Of a DNA stretch of 39,935 nucleotides, positions 6,838 through 16,631 are shown in pieces. The first letter of the stretch is position 1. Each line of letters opens with the position of its first letter. Both the position numbers and the translations under genes were made by a program. Source of the stretch: Rhodothermaceae bacterium. GTDB taxonomy: Bacteria; Bacteroidota; Rhodothermia; Rhodothermales; Bin80. The DNA lies in contig VXLY01000095.1 of assembly GCA_009841335.1 (NCBI GenBank), forward strand, positions 1-39,935, read 5' to 3'. The notes under the pieces are model-generated. The model saw only the letters and a list, made by a program, of their open reading frames with translations, made no database searches and was not told the origin of the DNA.

Positions 6838-8832
6838 ATGCGGTGGGCCCATTATTGGCGGTGGCCTGTGATCGTATGGGCATTGGTATTAGCACTCTCG
6901 AGCGGCGACGCTGAGGCGCAGGTTTCATTGCAGAAGACCACTGGATTTGCCAGAGAATTAAACCAGTATCGCTGGAATTCAGCAATAGCATGGAGCGCAG
7001 AGGTTGCTCGCTGGCAGCTTGATTTGACCAATCGGTTTCTGTCAGATGCGTACATCCAATTCGACAACCGCTTGCGTTTTCGGGACGAAAATCGATTGCA
7101 GTTCAGGGCTTTTCGCCCTCTAGGGAGCCGCTACGGTACCAGTATTCGTGGGGACCTGGACTGGTTTGGTTCTGGACGTGCATCATCTCAGGCGTTATTG
7201 GGAGGAATACAGATTAGGCCCGTTTCGACGTTAACGATCGAACCGGCGGTGGGTATAGCGTCAGATCGCCGACCAGGAGTCATACAGACAGAAGGTGTGG
7301 CACCCTTGCGGATTGATACGGGACCGGCAGGTTCGATTGCCATTGACTTGGCTTCGCAAGAGCTTCAAGGCTATCGCATTTCGTTTAATTCCAGTGCTGC
7401 TTGGCAGCGCATTGCGCCGCGCCGGGCCGCGGATCTGACAGTAGCGGGCGATGCAGCACGTTCGTTTGGTGCAGCTAGACTGGAATCAAGCGCACGCTTT
7501 GTTAGTCGACGACGAGACGCTTATCAGGCGGCATCATTTCTGAATCGGGGCCAGGTACGAGATCCAGAATCAATTGAATCAACAACCAGCGATACGCTTG
7601 ACGCGAACCTATTGGTCTGGATTCCGATCGCGCGAGGCCTGCGCGTGATTGCACAAACGAACATCCGCTCGAACCAAAGACGTATTCGCACACCAAGATC
7701 TCCTGAAGAATCGGTTACTTTCGAGACCAACTTTGCCCGTCAGGCATTCACGGGACAGGTTGGATTCAATTATGTGCGGAACCGCATTGACGCACAACTG
7801 CGTGCAGAGTATGGGGTGGTGAATGAACGTCGAATGCTCAGCAACAGAGATGAGCTGCCGGTTTCGGAAGCCGTCCAAAAGACAACGCTCCTGCATCAGG
7901 CAGATTATGACGAAGGGGTCTTATCCCTCAGCGGAAATGTTCGGGCTGATGTTATGTCAACGCTTTCAGTTCTTTTTACGGGGAGCTCCCGTATCGTCCG
8001 ACATGATACCCCCATCGTTAACCTCGATGACCGGGACGAAGTTTACCACACAAGCATGATTGGAGTCAGATATCGCCGCAGCAGGTATTTGTCAACTGAG
8101 GTGAGATTGTTTGCTTCTTACCATCACACTGTATTCCTGAATGCTGAGCGCTCGGCGGAAAACAATATCCAGCGCACACTTCGATTGCGCCCGGCGATTG
8201 ACTGGACGCCCTCGCTGGGGACACGTGTACGGTTGGCGAGTGAGGTGCGAGCCACCTATACCACCGATGACTTTGTGCTGCCCGGCCGTCGATCCTCTGA
8301 CCAGTCTGCACGGGAGATGCGGTTGGAGTCAGAGATAGAGAAAAACATCTTTGCAAATACAGATTTGAGGTTGTCTGCCAGTTTCGCAGACTTACGTCTA
8401 GGGCGCCTGCAGTGGGAAAACTTTGCTGAAGTACCTTTTGATACGCTCAGAACCTATAGTTCCTGGCTACGCGTACAGACTGGACGCCGACTTCGTGGTG
8501 AGATTGGCTGGCGGACATTCCTGCGGAGTGACTACGACAGAGCGGTTTCCGTGCGATATCAGTTTTCCAATGAGCAGGGCGGAACAGCTTACGGAAGCAT
8601 TACCAGACCAGGTAGACGATGGATTATACAAACCGGACCGTCCAGCGCACTTTACTGGACGCGATCCCAGAGCACTTTGCGCCTGGAGGCTTGGGCCAAC
8701 TGGCAGCAGTTGAGGTATTGGCTATACGGCCAATTGCCGCCGGCAAATGAGGATATAATTCGCCGAACGGCCCGAAGCGGGACACGACGACTGTTTCCAC
8801 TAGTCTCCTTGACTATGACGTGGCAGCTGTAG
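6838..8832 (+). CDS. Predicted outer-membrane beta-barrel protein, function unknown
   Basis: 664 residues from ATG 6838, chosen because an in-frame ATG at 6808 would overlap the HIT gene. A signal peptide is visible (basic/aromatic start, then PVIVWALVLALSSGDAEA, probable cleavage after AEA). The rest lacks long hydrophobic helices. It is full of amphipathic strands of 9-12 residues rich in Arg, Tyr and Trp, such as RLQFRAFRPLGSRYG, VRYRRSRYLSTEVRLFASYHH and YGSITRPGRRWIIQTG. It ends with LVSLTMTWQL, the alternating aromatic C-terminal strand typical of barrels. I recognise no family with a known substrate. The coaE gene follows 25 bp downstream, so co-transcription with HIT and coaE is likely. 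Confidence 0.75.
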   Translation: MRWAHYWRWPVIVWALVLALSSGDAEAQVSLQKTTGFARELNQYRWNSAIAWSAEVARWQLDLTNRFLSDAYIQFDNRLRFRDENRLQFRAFRPLGSRYGTSIRGDLDWFGSGRASSQALLGGIQIRPVSTLTIEPAVGIASDRRPGVIQTEGVAPLRIDTGPAGSIAIDLASQELQGYRISFNSSAAWQRIAPRRAADLTVAGDAARSFGAARLESSARFVSRRRDAYQAASFLNRGQVRDPESIESTTSDTLDANLLVWIPIARGLRVIAQTNIRSNQRRIRTPRSPEESVTFETNFARQAFTGQVGFNYVRNRIDAQLRAEYGVVNERRMLSNRDELPVSEAVQKTTLLHQADYDEGVLSLSGNVRADVMSTLSVLFTGSSRIVRHDTPIVNLDDRDEVYHTSMIGVRYRRSRYLSTEVRLFASYHHTVFLNAERSAENNIQRTLRLRPAIDWTPSLGTRVRLASEVRATYTTDDFVLPGRRSSDQSAREMRLESEIEKNIFANTDLRLSASFADLRLGRLQWENFAEVPFDTLRTYSSWLRVQTGRRLRGEIGWRTFLRSDYDRAVSVRYQFSNEQGGTAYGSITRPGRRWIIQTGPSSALYWTRSQSTLRLEAWANWQQLRYWLYGQLPPANEDIIRRTARSGTRRLFPLVSLTMTWQL

Positions 8833-8857
8833 CACATGAATGTTGGAAGCTAAATCA

Positions 8858-9496
8858 ATGGCAAGTACGCGGATTCTTGGCGTTACCGGCGGAATTGGAT
8901 GCGGTAAATCTGTCGTGTGCGCATATTTAGCGCAGCTAGGGGCTGAAGTATTCGACGCAGATTTGACTGCGCGGAGTCTTATGGAGTCCGACGAAAGGGT
9001 ACGCCAGGAGGTAACCAGGGCATTTGGGAGAGAAAGTTATCGGGAAGATGGATCATTAAACCGGAAGTGGTTGGCGAGCCAAGTCTTTGCTGAAGATTCC
9101 CGTCTCGAGGAGCTGAATGGGATCGTACATCCGAAAGTAGCCGAGGCTTTTGGGATCCTCAGAAACCGCTTCGAGGGAGGGCTGCTAGTCCATGAGGCCG
9201 CACTCATATATGAAGCCGGTGTGGAAAACAGACTGGATGCGGTCTGTGTAGTAACCGCGCCAAAAGAGTTGAGGATTGCGCGCGTGATGGCTCGGGATCG
9301 TGTAAGTGCAGAGAAAGTGCTTGCGAGAATGAGCAGGCAACTGTCTCAGGAAGAAAAAGCAGGCCGTGCAGATGTTGTGCTTGTTAACGATAGTGACATG
9401 GCGGCAGTACGTAGTAAATCTCGAAGATTGTATGAGCTGGCGATGAGTGGTGAGGGGCTCAGTTTTGAAAACTTCCGGTTCACGCGTCAGCTGTAG
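8858..9496 (+). CDS. coaE: Dephospho-CoA kinase
   Basis: Last step of coenzyme A synthesis: phosphorylates the 3'-hydroxyl of the ribose of dephospho-CoA. 212 residues from ATG 8858 (MASTRILGVTGGIGCGKS), with GGAAG about 10 bases upstream. An in-frame ATG at 8840 would put the site inside the gene. The P-loop GGIGCGKS, the acceptor-site DADLTARSL, VHPKVAEAF, the lid ARVMARDRVSAEKVLARM and the late ADVVLVNDSD are in the normal order. The 3' end overlaps the convergent histidine kinase gene by 17 bp. Confidence 0.95.
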   Translation: MASTRILGVTGGIGCGKSVVCAYLAQLGAEVFDADLTARSLMESDERVRQEVTRAFGRESYREDGSLNRKWLASQVFAEDSRLEELNGIVHPKVAEAFGILRNRFEGGLLVHEAALIYEAGVENRLDAVCVVTAPKELRIARVMARDRVSAEKVLARMSRQLSQEEKAGRADVVLVNDSDMAAVRSKSRRLYELAMSGEGLSFENFRFTRQL

Positions 9497-10529
9497 GCAG
9501 CGTGAATCCAAAAGTGGATCCACTTTCGAGAAGGCTTTCAATCATCAGTTGGCTGTTGTGCGCCCCAAGAATATGCTTAACTATGGCCAGTCCCAGTCCG
9601 GTTCCGCCAAGTTTGGAGGAACGGCTAGGCTCTACCCGAAAAAAGCGTTCGGTGAGACGTGGGATATGTTCAAGGGCAATTCCAATTCCATCATCAACGA
9701 CAGATATTTTTACCGATCCATCAGGTACCGGCCGCGCAATGATCTCAACCAGCCCGCCGTCTCGGCCATACTTAATGCCATTGTCAATCAAATTACTGAG
9801 CACTTGACTTATCCGACTCCGATCTGCAATGACTGGGGGTAAGCCAGACGGCACGGCGGACCGTATTGTGACATTCCTGTCCGCTGCCAGCGATTCAAGT
9901 GACTCACTGACTTCTTCGATAAGTTCGTCCAGGTTGAATGGTTTCAGCACCATAGAGAGCTCCCCCATCTCTATTCGGGCAACCGAAGCGAGATCTTCTG
10001 CCAGGTTACCTAGACGGGTTGCATTCCTGAGCACCTTTTTTACAAAAGCGCGCCGTACGCGCTGATCTTCCAACGCTCCATCCAACAAAGTTTCTGCAAA
10101 CCCTTGAATCGCAAAAATTGGTGTTTTGAGTTCGTGCGATACGTTGCCCAGGAATTCGCGACGATAATGTTCGACACGTTCCCGTTCCTGCATTTGGTAC
10201 AGGATGCGCTGATTTGCTTCAATCGCAAGTTCGTTCAGTTCATCAAGCTCATCTCGCAGTGGAGCAGGGGTATTGGTGGAGGGCGTGGCATCGTCCTCAC
10301 CGATTTTGGCAAGCTTGGTTTGTAATCGAGCTATACGCCGCGCCACAATCCAGCGTATGAACAGGAAAGTGCCGACGCCCACGATAATACTAATACCCAG
10401 GACCACCCACAAAGGTAGACGAAACCCGATCAGGGCGGTCAGGAACAAGGTTATCAGAACAAGTAAGCTGACACGCCAGGATAGTCGGAGGGCTAAATTT
10501 CCATGGTTGGGGCGGAGTACATGCCTCAT
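9480..10529 (-). CDS. PhoR-type membrane sensor histidine kinase
   Basis: 349 residues. Two closely spaced membrane helices lie at about 19-35 and 38-60 with only a very short periplasmic turn. A coiled linker follows (70-125), then the HisKA domain with phospho-acceptor His 132 in FLGNVSHELKTPIF. The HATPase domain shows the N box LSNLIDNGIKYG, the G1 box VDDGIGIA and G2 GGTGLGLAIVKHILGAH. The near absence of a periplasmic domain suggests sensing in the membrane or through a partner, as for PhoR with the Pst-PhoU system, rather than a soluble ligand. It follows the response regulator gene by 16 bp in one operon. PhoR is the closest match, but no pst genes are here to prove phosphate sensing. 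Confidence 0.85.
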   Translation of the reverse strand: MRHVLRPNHGNLALRLSWRVSLLVLITLFLTALIGFRLPLWVVLGISIIVGVGTFLFIRWIVARRIARLQTKLAKIGEDDATPSTNTPAPLRDELDELNELAIEANQRILYQMQERERVEHYRREFLGNVSHELKTPIFAIQGFAETLLDGALEDQRVRRAFVKKVLRNATRLGNLAEDLASVARIEMGELSMVLKPFNLDELIEEVSESLESLAADRNVTIRSAVPSGLPPVIADRSRISQVLSNLIDNGIKYGRDGGLVEIIARPVPDGSVKISVVDDGIGIALEHIPRLTERFFRVEPSRSSKLGGTGLGLAIVKHILGAHNSQLMIESLLESGSTFGFTLPTADA

Positions 10530-10545
10530 ACGATAGGATCCAGGT

Positions 10546-11283
10546 TCATTCTACTTCAAGGAAGCGGTATCCTACTCCCGCAACGGATACGATATAGTCG
10601 TTGCCTTGGTACTTGCCCAGCTTTCTGTTGACCCTACTCACATGCACATCAACGGTGCGCTCTCCGACTTTTTTAGGCTTTCCCCAAACTTTTTTAATCA
10701 GTGTTTTTCGTTTGAATACTCGTCCAGAACCACTGGCAAGGAAGTACAGAAGTTTGAACTCTTTGCGAGCAAAGCGAAATTCAGCCCGTTCATTTTGACC
10801 GTTACGGAAGACGCGAAAGCGCTCGGGATCAATTTCGAGGTCAAGTACAGTCACGGTTAAGTTGTTGGCATGGATACGTTTTGTTCCGCGCAAGAGTGCT
10901 TTAATCTGAGAAACAATGACACCGATACCAAAAGATTTGGGGAGATAGCTGTCGGCACCGGCATCCAGGCCCCGGATGTGATCTTCTTCCTCGGAGCGTG
11001 CGGTAAGAAATAATATGGGAATCGATTTGACGTTGGAATTGCTTCTAATACGTTGGCAAACTTCCAGGCCGTCGATATGCGGCATCATAATATCAAGCAC
11101 CACCAGGTCAATTGATTCAGTGTCAATGGCAGAGAGAGCTTCTACTCCGTCTCTGGCCGTGATCACCCGCATTTCTTCTTTCTCAAGGTTGTAACGCAAG
11201 AGATCAAGGATGTCGTCCTCGTCATCGACAATCAGTATTGTACACAAGTCTTGGGTGGTGGCAGTGGGAGAAGACATCGGCAT
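10546..11283 (-). CDS. OmpR/PhoB-type response regulator
   Basis: 245 residues (or 243 from the second ATG at 11277). The receiver domain has the acidic pocket VDDED, the phospho-acceptor Asp in VVLDIMMPHIDG, Thr in LFLTARSEEED, and the conserved Lys in SYLPKSFGIGV. Most relatives have KPF here, so the K-S-F-G replacement is slightly unusual. The C-terminal winged helix includes FRFARKEFKLLYFLASGSGRVF, the recognition segment RTVDVHVSRVNRKLG and YIVSVAGVGYRF. First gene of the two-gene operon with the PhoR-type kinase. Likely regulates a phosphate or envelope regulon, by analogy only. Confidence 0.9.
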   Translation of the reverse strand: MPMSSPTATTQDLCTILIVDDEDDILDLLRYNLEKEEMRVITARDGVEALSAIDTESIDLVVLDIMMPHIDGLEVCQRIRSNSNVKSIPILFLTARSEEEDHIRGLDAGADSYLPKSFGIGVIVSQIKALLRGTKRIHANNLTVTVLDLEIDPERFRVFRNGQNERAEFRFARKEFKLLYFLASGSGRVFKRKTLIKKVWGKPKKVGERTVDVHVSRVNRKLGKYQGNDYIVSVAGVGYRFLEVE

Positions 11284-11853
11284 TGTGAGTACGAGGATGC
11301 TTAGGTGGAAAGATAGATCGCTAGGCAGATACTATAAAGAATTGCACGATCGGGTTTGTTTATTGAAAGTTAAGAAGTGCTGCAATTCCGTTGTAAGAAT
11401 CAGCACCCCTTGTACCAAGGAACGGACGATTTTAGCACTGCAATCGAATTCTCAATGATCACGACATCGCCCCTCCTAAGGATACACAATCCTGGGCAGC
11501 CATGCAGGCAGCACAAATGAAATTAGGGATCCTTGAGTTGGAATGGGAGAAGAGAACCACTTGGGAATTATAATCAAAATATTTGTTGGTTTGGGAAAGC
11601 ATTTTAGATGGGTAGACAGTGACCTGTGTGAACCACCGTCAAGTAAGACTATACAGATAATTGCGTAAATTGAAAAGGCTCTAAATGTCTTTCTGGGGCC
11701 GGATCCGATATGTACATAATGGTAGGAGGTCTCATTCATCGGAAGGGTGCTGTACAATCTGGGCTGCATGCAAGCAGCAATCATTCGTTATAGTGTCATT
11801 GTGGTGGCCGATCGCCGCAGAGGTTGGCTTGCTAATCTGATCTCAGGTCGTTG
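11284..11853. other. 570-bp intergenic region between divergent operons
   Basis: I find no convincing gene on either strand and no RNA gene that I recognise. It must contain the promoters of the leftward PhoB/PhoR operon and of the rightward SLC12 transporter. A small dyad CCTTG-TAC-CAAGG lies near 11408-11420. The size and lack of coding capacity leave room for a small RNA, but nothing in the sequence shows one. Confidence 0.5.
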
Positions 11854-14073
11854 ATGACAGAACGTGGCTACGGATTTGGAACGCTTCCTGTGTTCCTCGC
11901 GGGGATCAGCACGATCCTCGGGGCAATCATGTTTTTACGGTTCGGCTATGCCGTGGCCCACACGGGCCTCCTGGGCATAGTCGGAATAATCCTCCTGGGT
12001 CACCTTGTGACCATCCCGACGGCTTTGGCCCTTGCAGAGATTGCGACCAATCGCAAGGTGGAGGGAGGAGGAGAGTATTTCATTATCTCCCGGTCATTTG
12101 GACCGACAATTGGTGGTGTGATTGGGATATGCCTGTACTTATCCCAAGCGATCTCCGTTGCCTTCTATATGATTGCCTTTGCCGAGGCATTCACTTGGTT
12201 GGAGCCAGTGCTGGCGGACCAGTTCGGCATTGTCTTTGACCCGCGTTTTATCTCAATTCCTGCCCTGATCATTCTCTTAGGTTTGGTGATACTGAGGGGA
12301 GCAGACCTTGGCGTCAAGGTGCTGTATGTTGTTGCGGCAACGCTTCTGGGATCACTGATCATGTTCTTTTTGGGTTCACCTCTGGAGGGTTTTGATCCCG
12401 GGTCAGTCAGTTTCACGGACCAGATTGATCAGCCGGATTCATTTATTGTCGTTTTTGCAATTGTCTTTCCTGCATTCACAGGCATGACAGCCGGGGTGGG
12501 GTTGTCAGGAGATCTGCGTAATCCCCGTAAATCCTTGCCACGAGGAACGCTGTTGGCGACGATTGTGGGGATGGTGGTCTATATGGCGATTGTCTACAAG
12601 CTTCACATCAGCGCTTCGCCTGACACCATGGCGGAGGACCAATTGGTTATGGCGCAGATTGCTGTGTGGGGTCCAGCCATTCTGATAGGCTTATGCTGTG
12701 CGACTTTGAGCAGCGCAATTGGGTCGGTGCTGGTGGCTCCCAGGACACTACAGGCACTGGGTGCAGATAATACATTGCCAGGGAAGTGGGGCAATAAATG
12801 GGTGTCGCACGGTGTAGGGGCTGCTAATGATCCTCGTCACTCAACGATTATCACAGGTATCCTGGCATTGATCATTGTGATTGTAGGCAATGTGAACCTG
12901 GTTGCAACGCTGATTTCGATGTTTTTCATGGTGACCTACGGATCACTTTGCGCGATCAGTTTGCTGGAGCATTTTGCTGCACGTCCCAGTTATCGTCCAA
13001 GTTTTCGATCGCGTTGGTACGTCAGCTTACTGGGAGCAATCATGTGCTTCCTGTTGATGTTCCAGATTAGCTTTGTGTTTGCAGTGCTTGCTATTCTGGT
13101 GCTTGTGGCGCTGTATCAGGGATTGCGCATAGCGAAGGGGAGAGAAGGAGATCTCGCCTCTCTCTTCCATAACGCGATTACCCAGGCAACGCGATACATG
13201 CAGATTCGATTGCAGCAGCGCCGTGCAGATCAGCCCCCCGAAGAATGGCGCCCCAGTGTGATTATGGTAAACGACCGTACGTTTGATCGGCGGAGCCCAT
13301 TGACTATGCTGCGATGGCTCTGCCACCGATATGGTTTTGGCACGTACGTGCATTTCATCAAGGGCATGCTCACAGAGACCACCTTTGCTGAGAGCAATGC
13401 TGTGAGGTCTCGACTGTTAGAACTGGCCAGGAAGCAGCACAGTACGGTATATATGGATACCGTCGTGAGCCCGTCAATTACTTCAGCTTTGGCACAGACA
13501 CTACAGGTTCCGGGTGTATCCGGGATGTCGAATAATTCGATCCTGTTTGAATTCGCACAACGAGATTCCCTCGACGTAGTTGAAAATGTTGTTTATCAGT
13601 GTCAATTTGCAGCTGGCACAGATATGACATTAATGGTGCTTCGTCACGGTGAAACTCACTTTGGCGGCAGAGAGTCCATCCATGTCTGGTTGACATGGAA
13701 TGATAAAGCCAATGCGAACACCATGATTCTGCTTAGCTACATCATTTTGGGGCATCCAGACTGGGAGCAGGCGCAAGTACAGGTTTTTGCTGCCCTGCCA
13801 GAGACGGAAGTAGAGGGGACGCGGCAGGAGTTTGCACAGTTGATCAAGGAAGGGAGGCTGCCGATTTCCGAGAAGAATATAAAGTATATCGCAACCGACA
13901 CTGCTGAGACATTTAGAAAACTGGTCATTGAAACGTCTTATGAAGCGGACTTGACGGTCATCGGTTTTGATATGCATGGACTCAAAACACGCGGGGCGGA
14001 GGTGTTCACCAATCATGATCAACTCCATGAGGTGTTGTTCGTGCGTGCTCCGAGGCAGATAAAAATTGATTGA
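11854..14073 (+). CDS. SLC12-type cation-chloride cotransporter family protein
   Basis: 739 residues from ATG 11854, which follows a TTG codon and a weak AGGTCG. The first ~430 residues are an APC-fold permease of about 12 helices. It opens with LPVFLAGISTILGAIMFLRF and has GGGEYFIISRSFGPTIGG and YLSQAISVAFYMIAFAEAF, which are hallmark segments of the Na-K-Cl / K-Cl cotransporter family. The cytoplasmic C-terminal ~300 residues (starting near VIMVNDRTFDRRSP, ending near DLTVIGFDMHG) resemble the SLC12 C-terminal domain, including a USP-like last part. Bacterial homologues are less studied; substrate may be cations with chloride or amino acids. The glgA-like gene follows after 9 bp, so the two probably share a transcript. 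Confidence 0.85.
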   Translation: MTERGYGFGTLPVFLAGISTILGAIMFLRFGYAVAHTGLLGIVGIILLGHLVTIPTALALAEIATNRKVEGGGEYFIISRSFGPTIGGVIGICLYLSQAISVAFYMIAFAEAFTWLEPVLADQFGIVFDPRFISIPALIILLGLVILRGADLGVKVLYVVAATLLGSLIMFFLGSPLEGFDPGSVSFTDQIDQPDSFIVVFAIVFPAFTGMTAGVGLSGDLRNPRKSLPRGTLLATIVGMVVYMAIVYKLHISASPDTMAEDQLVMAQIAVWGPAILIGLCCATLSSAIGSVLVAPRTLQALGADNTLPGKWGNKWVSHGVGAANDPRHSTIITGILALIIVIVGNVNLVATLISMFFMVTYGSLCAISLLEHFAARPSYRPSFRSRWYVSLLGAIMCFLLMFQISFVFAVLAILVLVALYQGLRIAKGREGDLASLFHNAITQATRYMQIRLQQRRADQPPEEWRPSVIMVNDRTFDRRSPLTMLRWLCHRYGFGTYVHFIKGMLTETTFAESNAVRSRLLELARKQHSTVYMDTVVSPSITSALAQTLQVPGVSGMSNNSILFEFAQRDSLDVVENVVYQCQFAAGTDMTLMVLRHGETHFGGRESIHVWLTWNDKANANTMILLSYIILGHPDWEQAQVQVFAALPETEVEGTRQEFAQLIKEGRLPISEKNIKYIATDTAETFRKLVIETSYEADLTVIGFDMHGLKTRGAEVFTNHDQLHEVLFVRAPRQIKID

Positions 14074-14082
14074 GGATACAGA

Positions 14083-15258
14083 GTGAAGATCACCATTTTG
14101 ACGAATGAGTACCCGCCGAATATTTACGGTGGAGCGGGCGTGCACGTTAAGTATCTCGTGCGCGAGCTGGCACGTTACAATCCGGTGCAGGTCTATGCAT
14201 TTGGAGAACAGGAGCAGGCTGCGGATTCCCTAAGGGTACAGGGTGTGTCGGATGCCGGGGCCCCCGAGGGTACGGATCCTCGCTTTAACAAGTTTTTTGG
14301 AACGCTGCAGCGGAACCTGGCGATGACTGCCGCAGCGGAAATCACAGATATCGTTCACTGTCACACCTGGTACACTCACTGGGCCGGCTGCCTGATCAAA
14401 CAGCTCACTGGTGCCAAGCTATTATTGACCACACACAGTCTGGAGCCGCACAGGCCTTGGAAGGTGGAGCAGCTGGGGCGTGCATATCACGCAAGTTCCT
14501 GGGTTGAAAAAACGGCTTACCAGTCCGCGGATGCTGTGATTGCGGTGTCCCCCCAGATGAAGGAGGATGTAGTCTCCCTATATGGCATTAATCCAGATAT
14601 AGTTCATGTGATTCCCAACGGAATAGACCTGAACGAGTACCGACCGACATTCGATAATGCCGTGCTGCGTAAGTATGGCGTGGACCCCGACCAACCCTAT
14701 GCCTTATTCGTTGGGAGAATTACCCGGCAAAAGGGAATAATTCACCTGTTACATGCTATTGTCCACCTTTGTCCCGGAACGCAGGTAGTTCTGGCGGCTG
14801 GTGCGCCGGACACGCCGGAGATTGAAGCGGAAATGATCCAGAAAGTCACTGAACTGAAGAACACAGGGCGCCACAACGTGGTCTGGATCCGCGAAATGAT
14901 GCCGCCTCTCGAGTTGGTAGTGTTGTATTCCCACGCCCAGGTTTTTGTATGTCCTTCGGTGTACGAGCCATTTGGGATCATCAACCTTGAAGCGATGGCT
15001 TGTGAGACCGCCGTTGTAGCCTCAGATGTAGGAGGTATTCCTATGGTGGTGGTAGAGGAAGAGACAGGACATTTAGTGCAGCTTGAGGGCGAAGGCTTTG
15101 CACGCCGATTGGCGGCCAAGATTGATCTATTGATGCAGGACCCCGAGCGAAGTCGCACAATGGGACGTCGGGGGCGCGAACGGGTAGAGGCGATATTTAG
15201 CTGGGAAGCCGTTGCAAAGCAAACGACAGCGCTCTACCAGTCACTTCAAACGACCTAG
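14083..15258 (+). CDS. glgA: Glycogen synthase / maltose-1-phosphate-forming glucosyltransferase (GT4)
   Basis: 391 residues from GTG 14083 with GAGGATACA upstream. A two-domain GT-B enzyme. The N-terminal domain starts MKITILTNEYPPNIYGGAGVH, the nucleotide-sugar glycosyltransferase opening seen in actinobacterial-type GlgA/GlgM. HCHTWYTHWAG and THSLEPHRPWK line the acceptor cleft. In the C-terminal domain PNGIDLNEYRP, ALFVGRITRQKGI and the E-x7-E retaining motif EPFGIINLEAMACE are present. Length and order match the short Corynebacterium/Mycobacterium type, which uses ADP-glucose, better than the ~480-residue E. coli GlgA. The exact acceptor (glycogen or glucose-1-phosphate) is not decidable here. 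Confidence 0.85.
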   Translation: MKITILTNEYPPNIYGGAGVHVKYLVRELARYNPVQVYAFGEQEQAADSLRVQGVSDAGAPEGTDPRFNKFFGTLQRNLAMTAAAEITDIVHCHTWYTHWAGCLIKQLTGAKLLLTTHSLEPHRPWKVEQLGRAYHASSWVEKTAYQSADAVIAVSPQMKEDVVSLYGINPDIVHVIPNGIDLNEYRPTFDNAVLRKYGVDPDQPYALFVGRITRQKGIIHLLHAIVHLCPGTQVVLAAGAPDTPEIEAEMIQKVTELKNTGRHNVVWIREMMPPLELVVLYSHAQVFVCPSVYEPFGIINLEAMACETAVVASDVGGIPMVVVEEETGHLVQLEGEGFARRLAAKIDLLMQDPERSRTMGRRGRERVEAIFSWEAVAKQTTALYQSLQTT

Positions 15259-15302
15259 GACCTCTGGTATCAGGCCGGAACCGCAGTGTCAAGGTACGCC
15301 GG

Positions 15303-16628
15303 TCATTCGTCGGCTTTGGATAGCGACAGGGCAGCCAGATTCGCAAAATTGCGGGTCAGGTACATCGTCAAGGCCAAGAGCAAAAACAAACCAATACTTC
15401 CTGCCAGGAGTGCATAATCCTGCAGTTGGAGGAGCAGGAATATGAAGGTGTAAAGGATAACAAGAATCCCCGCTGTTAACATGCCAACACGTCTCGAGCG
15501 GTAGATCGTACCCGCATAAAGCGCAGCAAGTCCTATCGTAGCGACGCCCGACAAGATGTAAGCGCTGTTGAAGGGCAGGTGTTCGCCGAGCGAGAGGAGC
15601 ATTAGAAAGAACAGGCAAAGATCAAGTCCCATCAAGATGTACTGGAACGGATGTGCGCGCAGCCCCATTCGCAGTTCAATCAGAAAGAAGGCCAGCAGGG
15701 TCAACCCCACCAATAAGAATCCGTAACGAGTGGATCGTTGCGTTTTGCGGTATTGATCAACCGGGGGGTACAGCGAGAGTCCGAAAGCCGATTCTAACAA
15801 GGGCATTGTTTCGCTGCGCCATGACTGCCCGAATGGGCGGTTCAGATCCAGAACCTGCCAACTGGCGGAAAACCCATTGTCGGAAACTGTTCGTTCGTCC
15901 GGGAGGAAAGCACCGCTGAAGCTGGGAGCATCCCATGAAGAAGTAAGCTCAATCTGTGTTGTCTTCCCCACAGGGACAAAGAGAAGCTCATCATTGCCGT
16001 CGAGTTTAAGGTTAAAGCTGAACTCGCTTGGCGTATCAGCTGCAATCCGGGAGCTGATTCCGGCAGGTACCAGTCGACTTGCTTCTTGCATGCCGGAACT
16101 GAAGGCCAGTGTAGTGTCGGACCAGTTCAGCAGGACTTCGTCTTTGATTCCCCGCATATCCGTGATGCCAAAAGCAATGAAGGCCTCCTGCCATCTTATC
16201 GCATCCTCTTCAATAGACCAATTGCTAAAATCAGCACCCGGGAAGGTCCCGCTGATGGTAAGATCTGCGGTGTAGAGAATCGTTTGATAGATGCCCCTGT
16301 AGCGGATTTCAGGTTCGATCGTCCCTGTTATGTTCAGCGTTTCGGGTAGGAAAAATGCGTGTCTCAGCATTGTAAGGCGCTCGGGGTTATCGCTGCTTAC
16401 ATACTCGGAGCTCAAAAAGGGAACAACGACAACAGGCCCCAAAAGTGTTTGCTGTCCACTCCATTCATTTCCAATATCGTGTACAGTATTGTCATGCCTC
16501 TCGCTTCGGTCATTGACCAGATCAGCAACTATTGCAAGGGGGATCATAAGGATCAGTGTCAACATGGCCATTGTGGCCAGCCGCAATCCCACAGATTGAC
16601 CTAAGCGTTCAAGAAATTCGTTTGCCAT
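15303..16628 (-). CDS. creD: CreD-family inner membrane protein
   Basis: 441 residues. An N-terminal membrane helix (about 17-36, ATMAMLTLILMIPLAIVADLV) is followed by a large periplasmic domain with the family segment LLGPVVVVPFLS and PETLNITGTIEPEIRYRGIY. The C-terminal third has five to six closely packed helices, beginning GFLLVGLTLLAFFLIELRMG and continuing through FQYILMGLDLCLFFLMLLSL. CreD is linked to cell-envelope integrity and colicin/beta-lactam responses in E. coli, where it is controlled by CreBC; no creBC is seen here. It is convergent with glgA (44 bp apart) and starts 3 bp after the gcvP stop, so it probably belongs to the gcvP transcript. Confidence 0.88.
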   Translation of the reverse strand: MANEFLERLGQSVGLRLATMAMLTLILMIPLAIVADLVNDRSERHDNTVHDIGNEWSGQQTLLGPVVVVPFLSSEYVSSDNPERLTMLRHAFFLPETLNITGTIEPEIRYRGIYQTILYTADLTISGTFPGADFSNWSIEEDAIRWQEAFIAFGITDMRGIKDEVLLNWSDTTLAFSSGMQEASRLVPAGISSRIAADTPSEFSFNLKLDGNDELLFVPVGKTTQIELTSSWDAPSFSGAFLPDERTVSDNGFSASWQVLDLNRPFGQSWRSETMPLLESAFGLSLYPPVDQYRKTQRSTRYGFLLVGLTLLAFFLIELRMGLRAHPFQYILMGLDLCLFFLMLLSLGEHLPFNSAYILSGVATIGLAALYAGTIYRSRRVGMLTAGILVILYTFIFLLLQLQDYALLAGSIGLFLLLALTMYLTRNFANLAALSLSKADE

Positions 16629-16631
16629 GAG

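Noticed and set aside
13630..14145. Long antisense frame (171 codons) under the SLC12 transporter gene
   Set aside because: Lies wholly opposite a clearly recognised gene and has no protein-like pattern or ribosome site; a shadow of codon usage.
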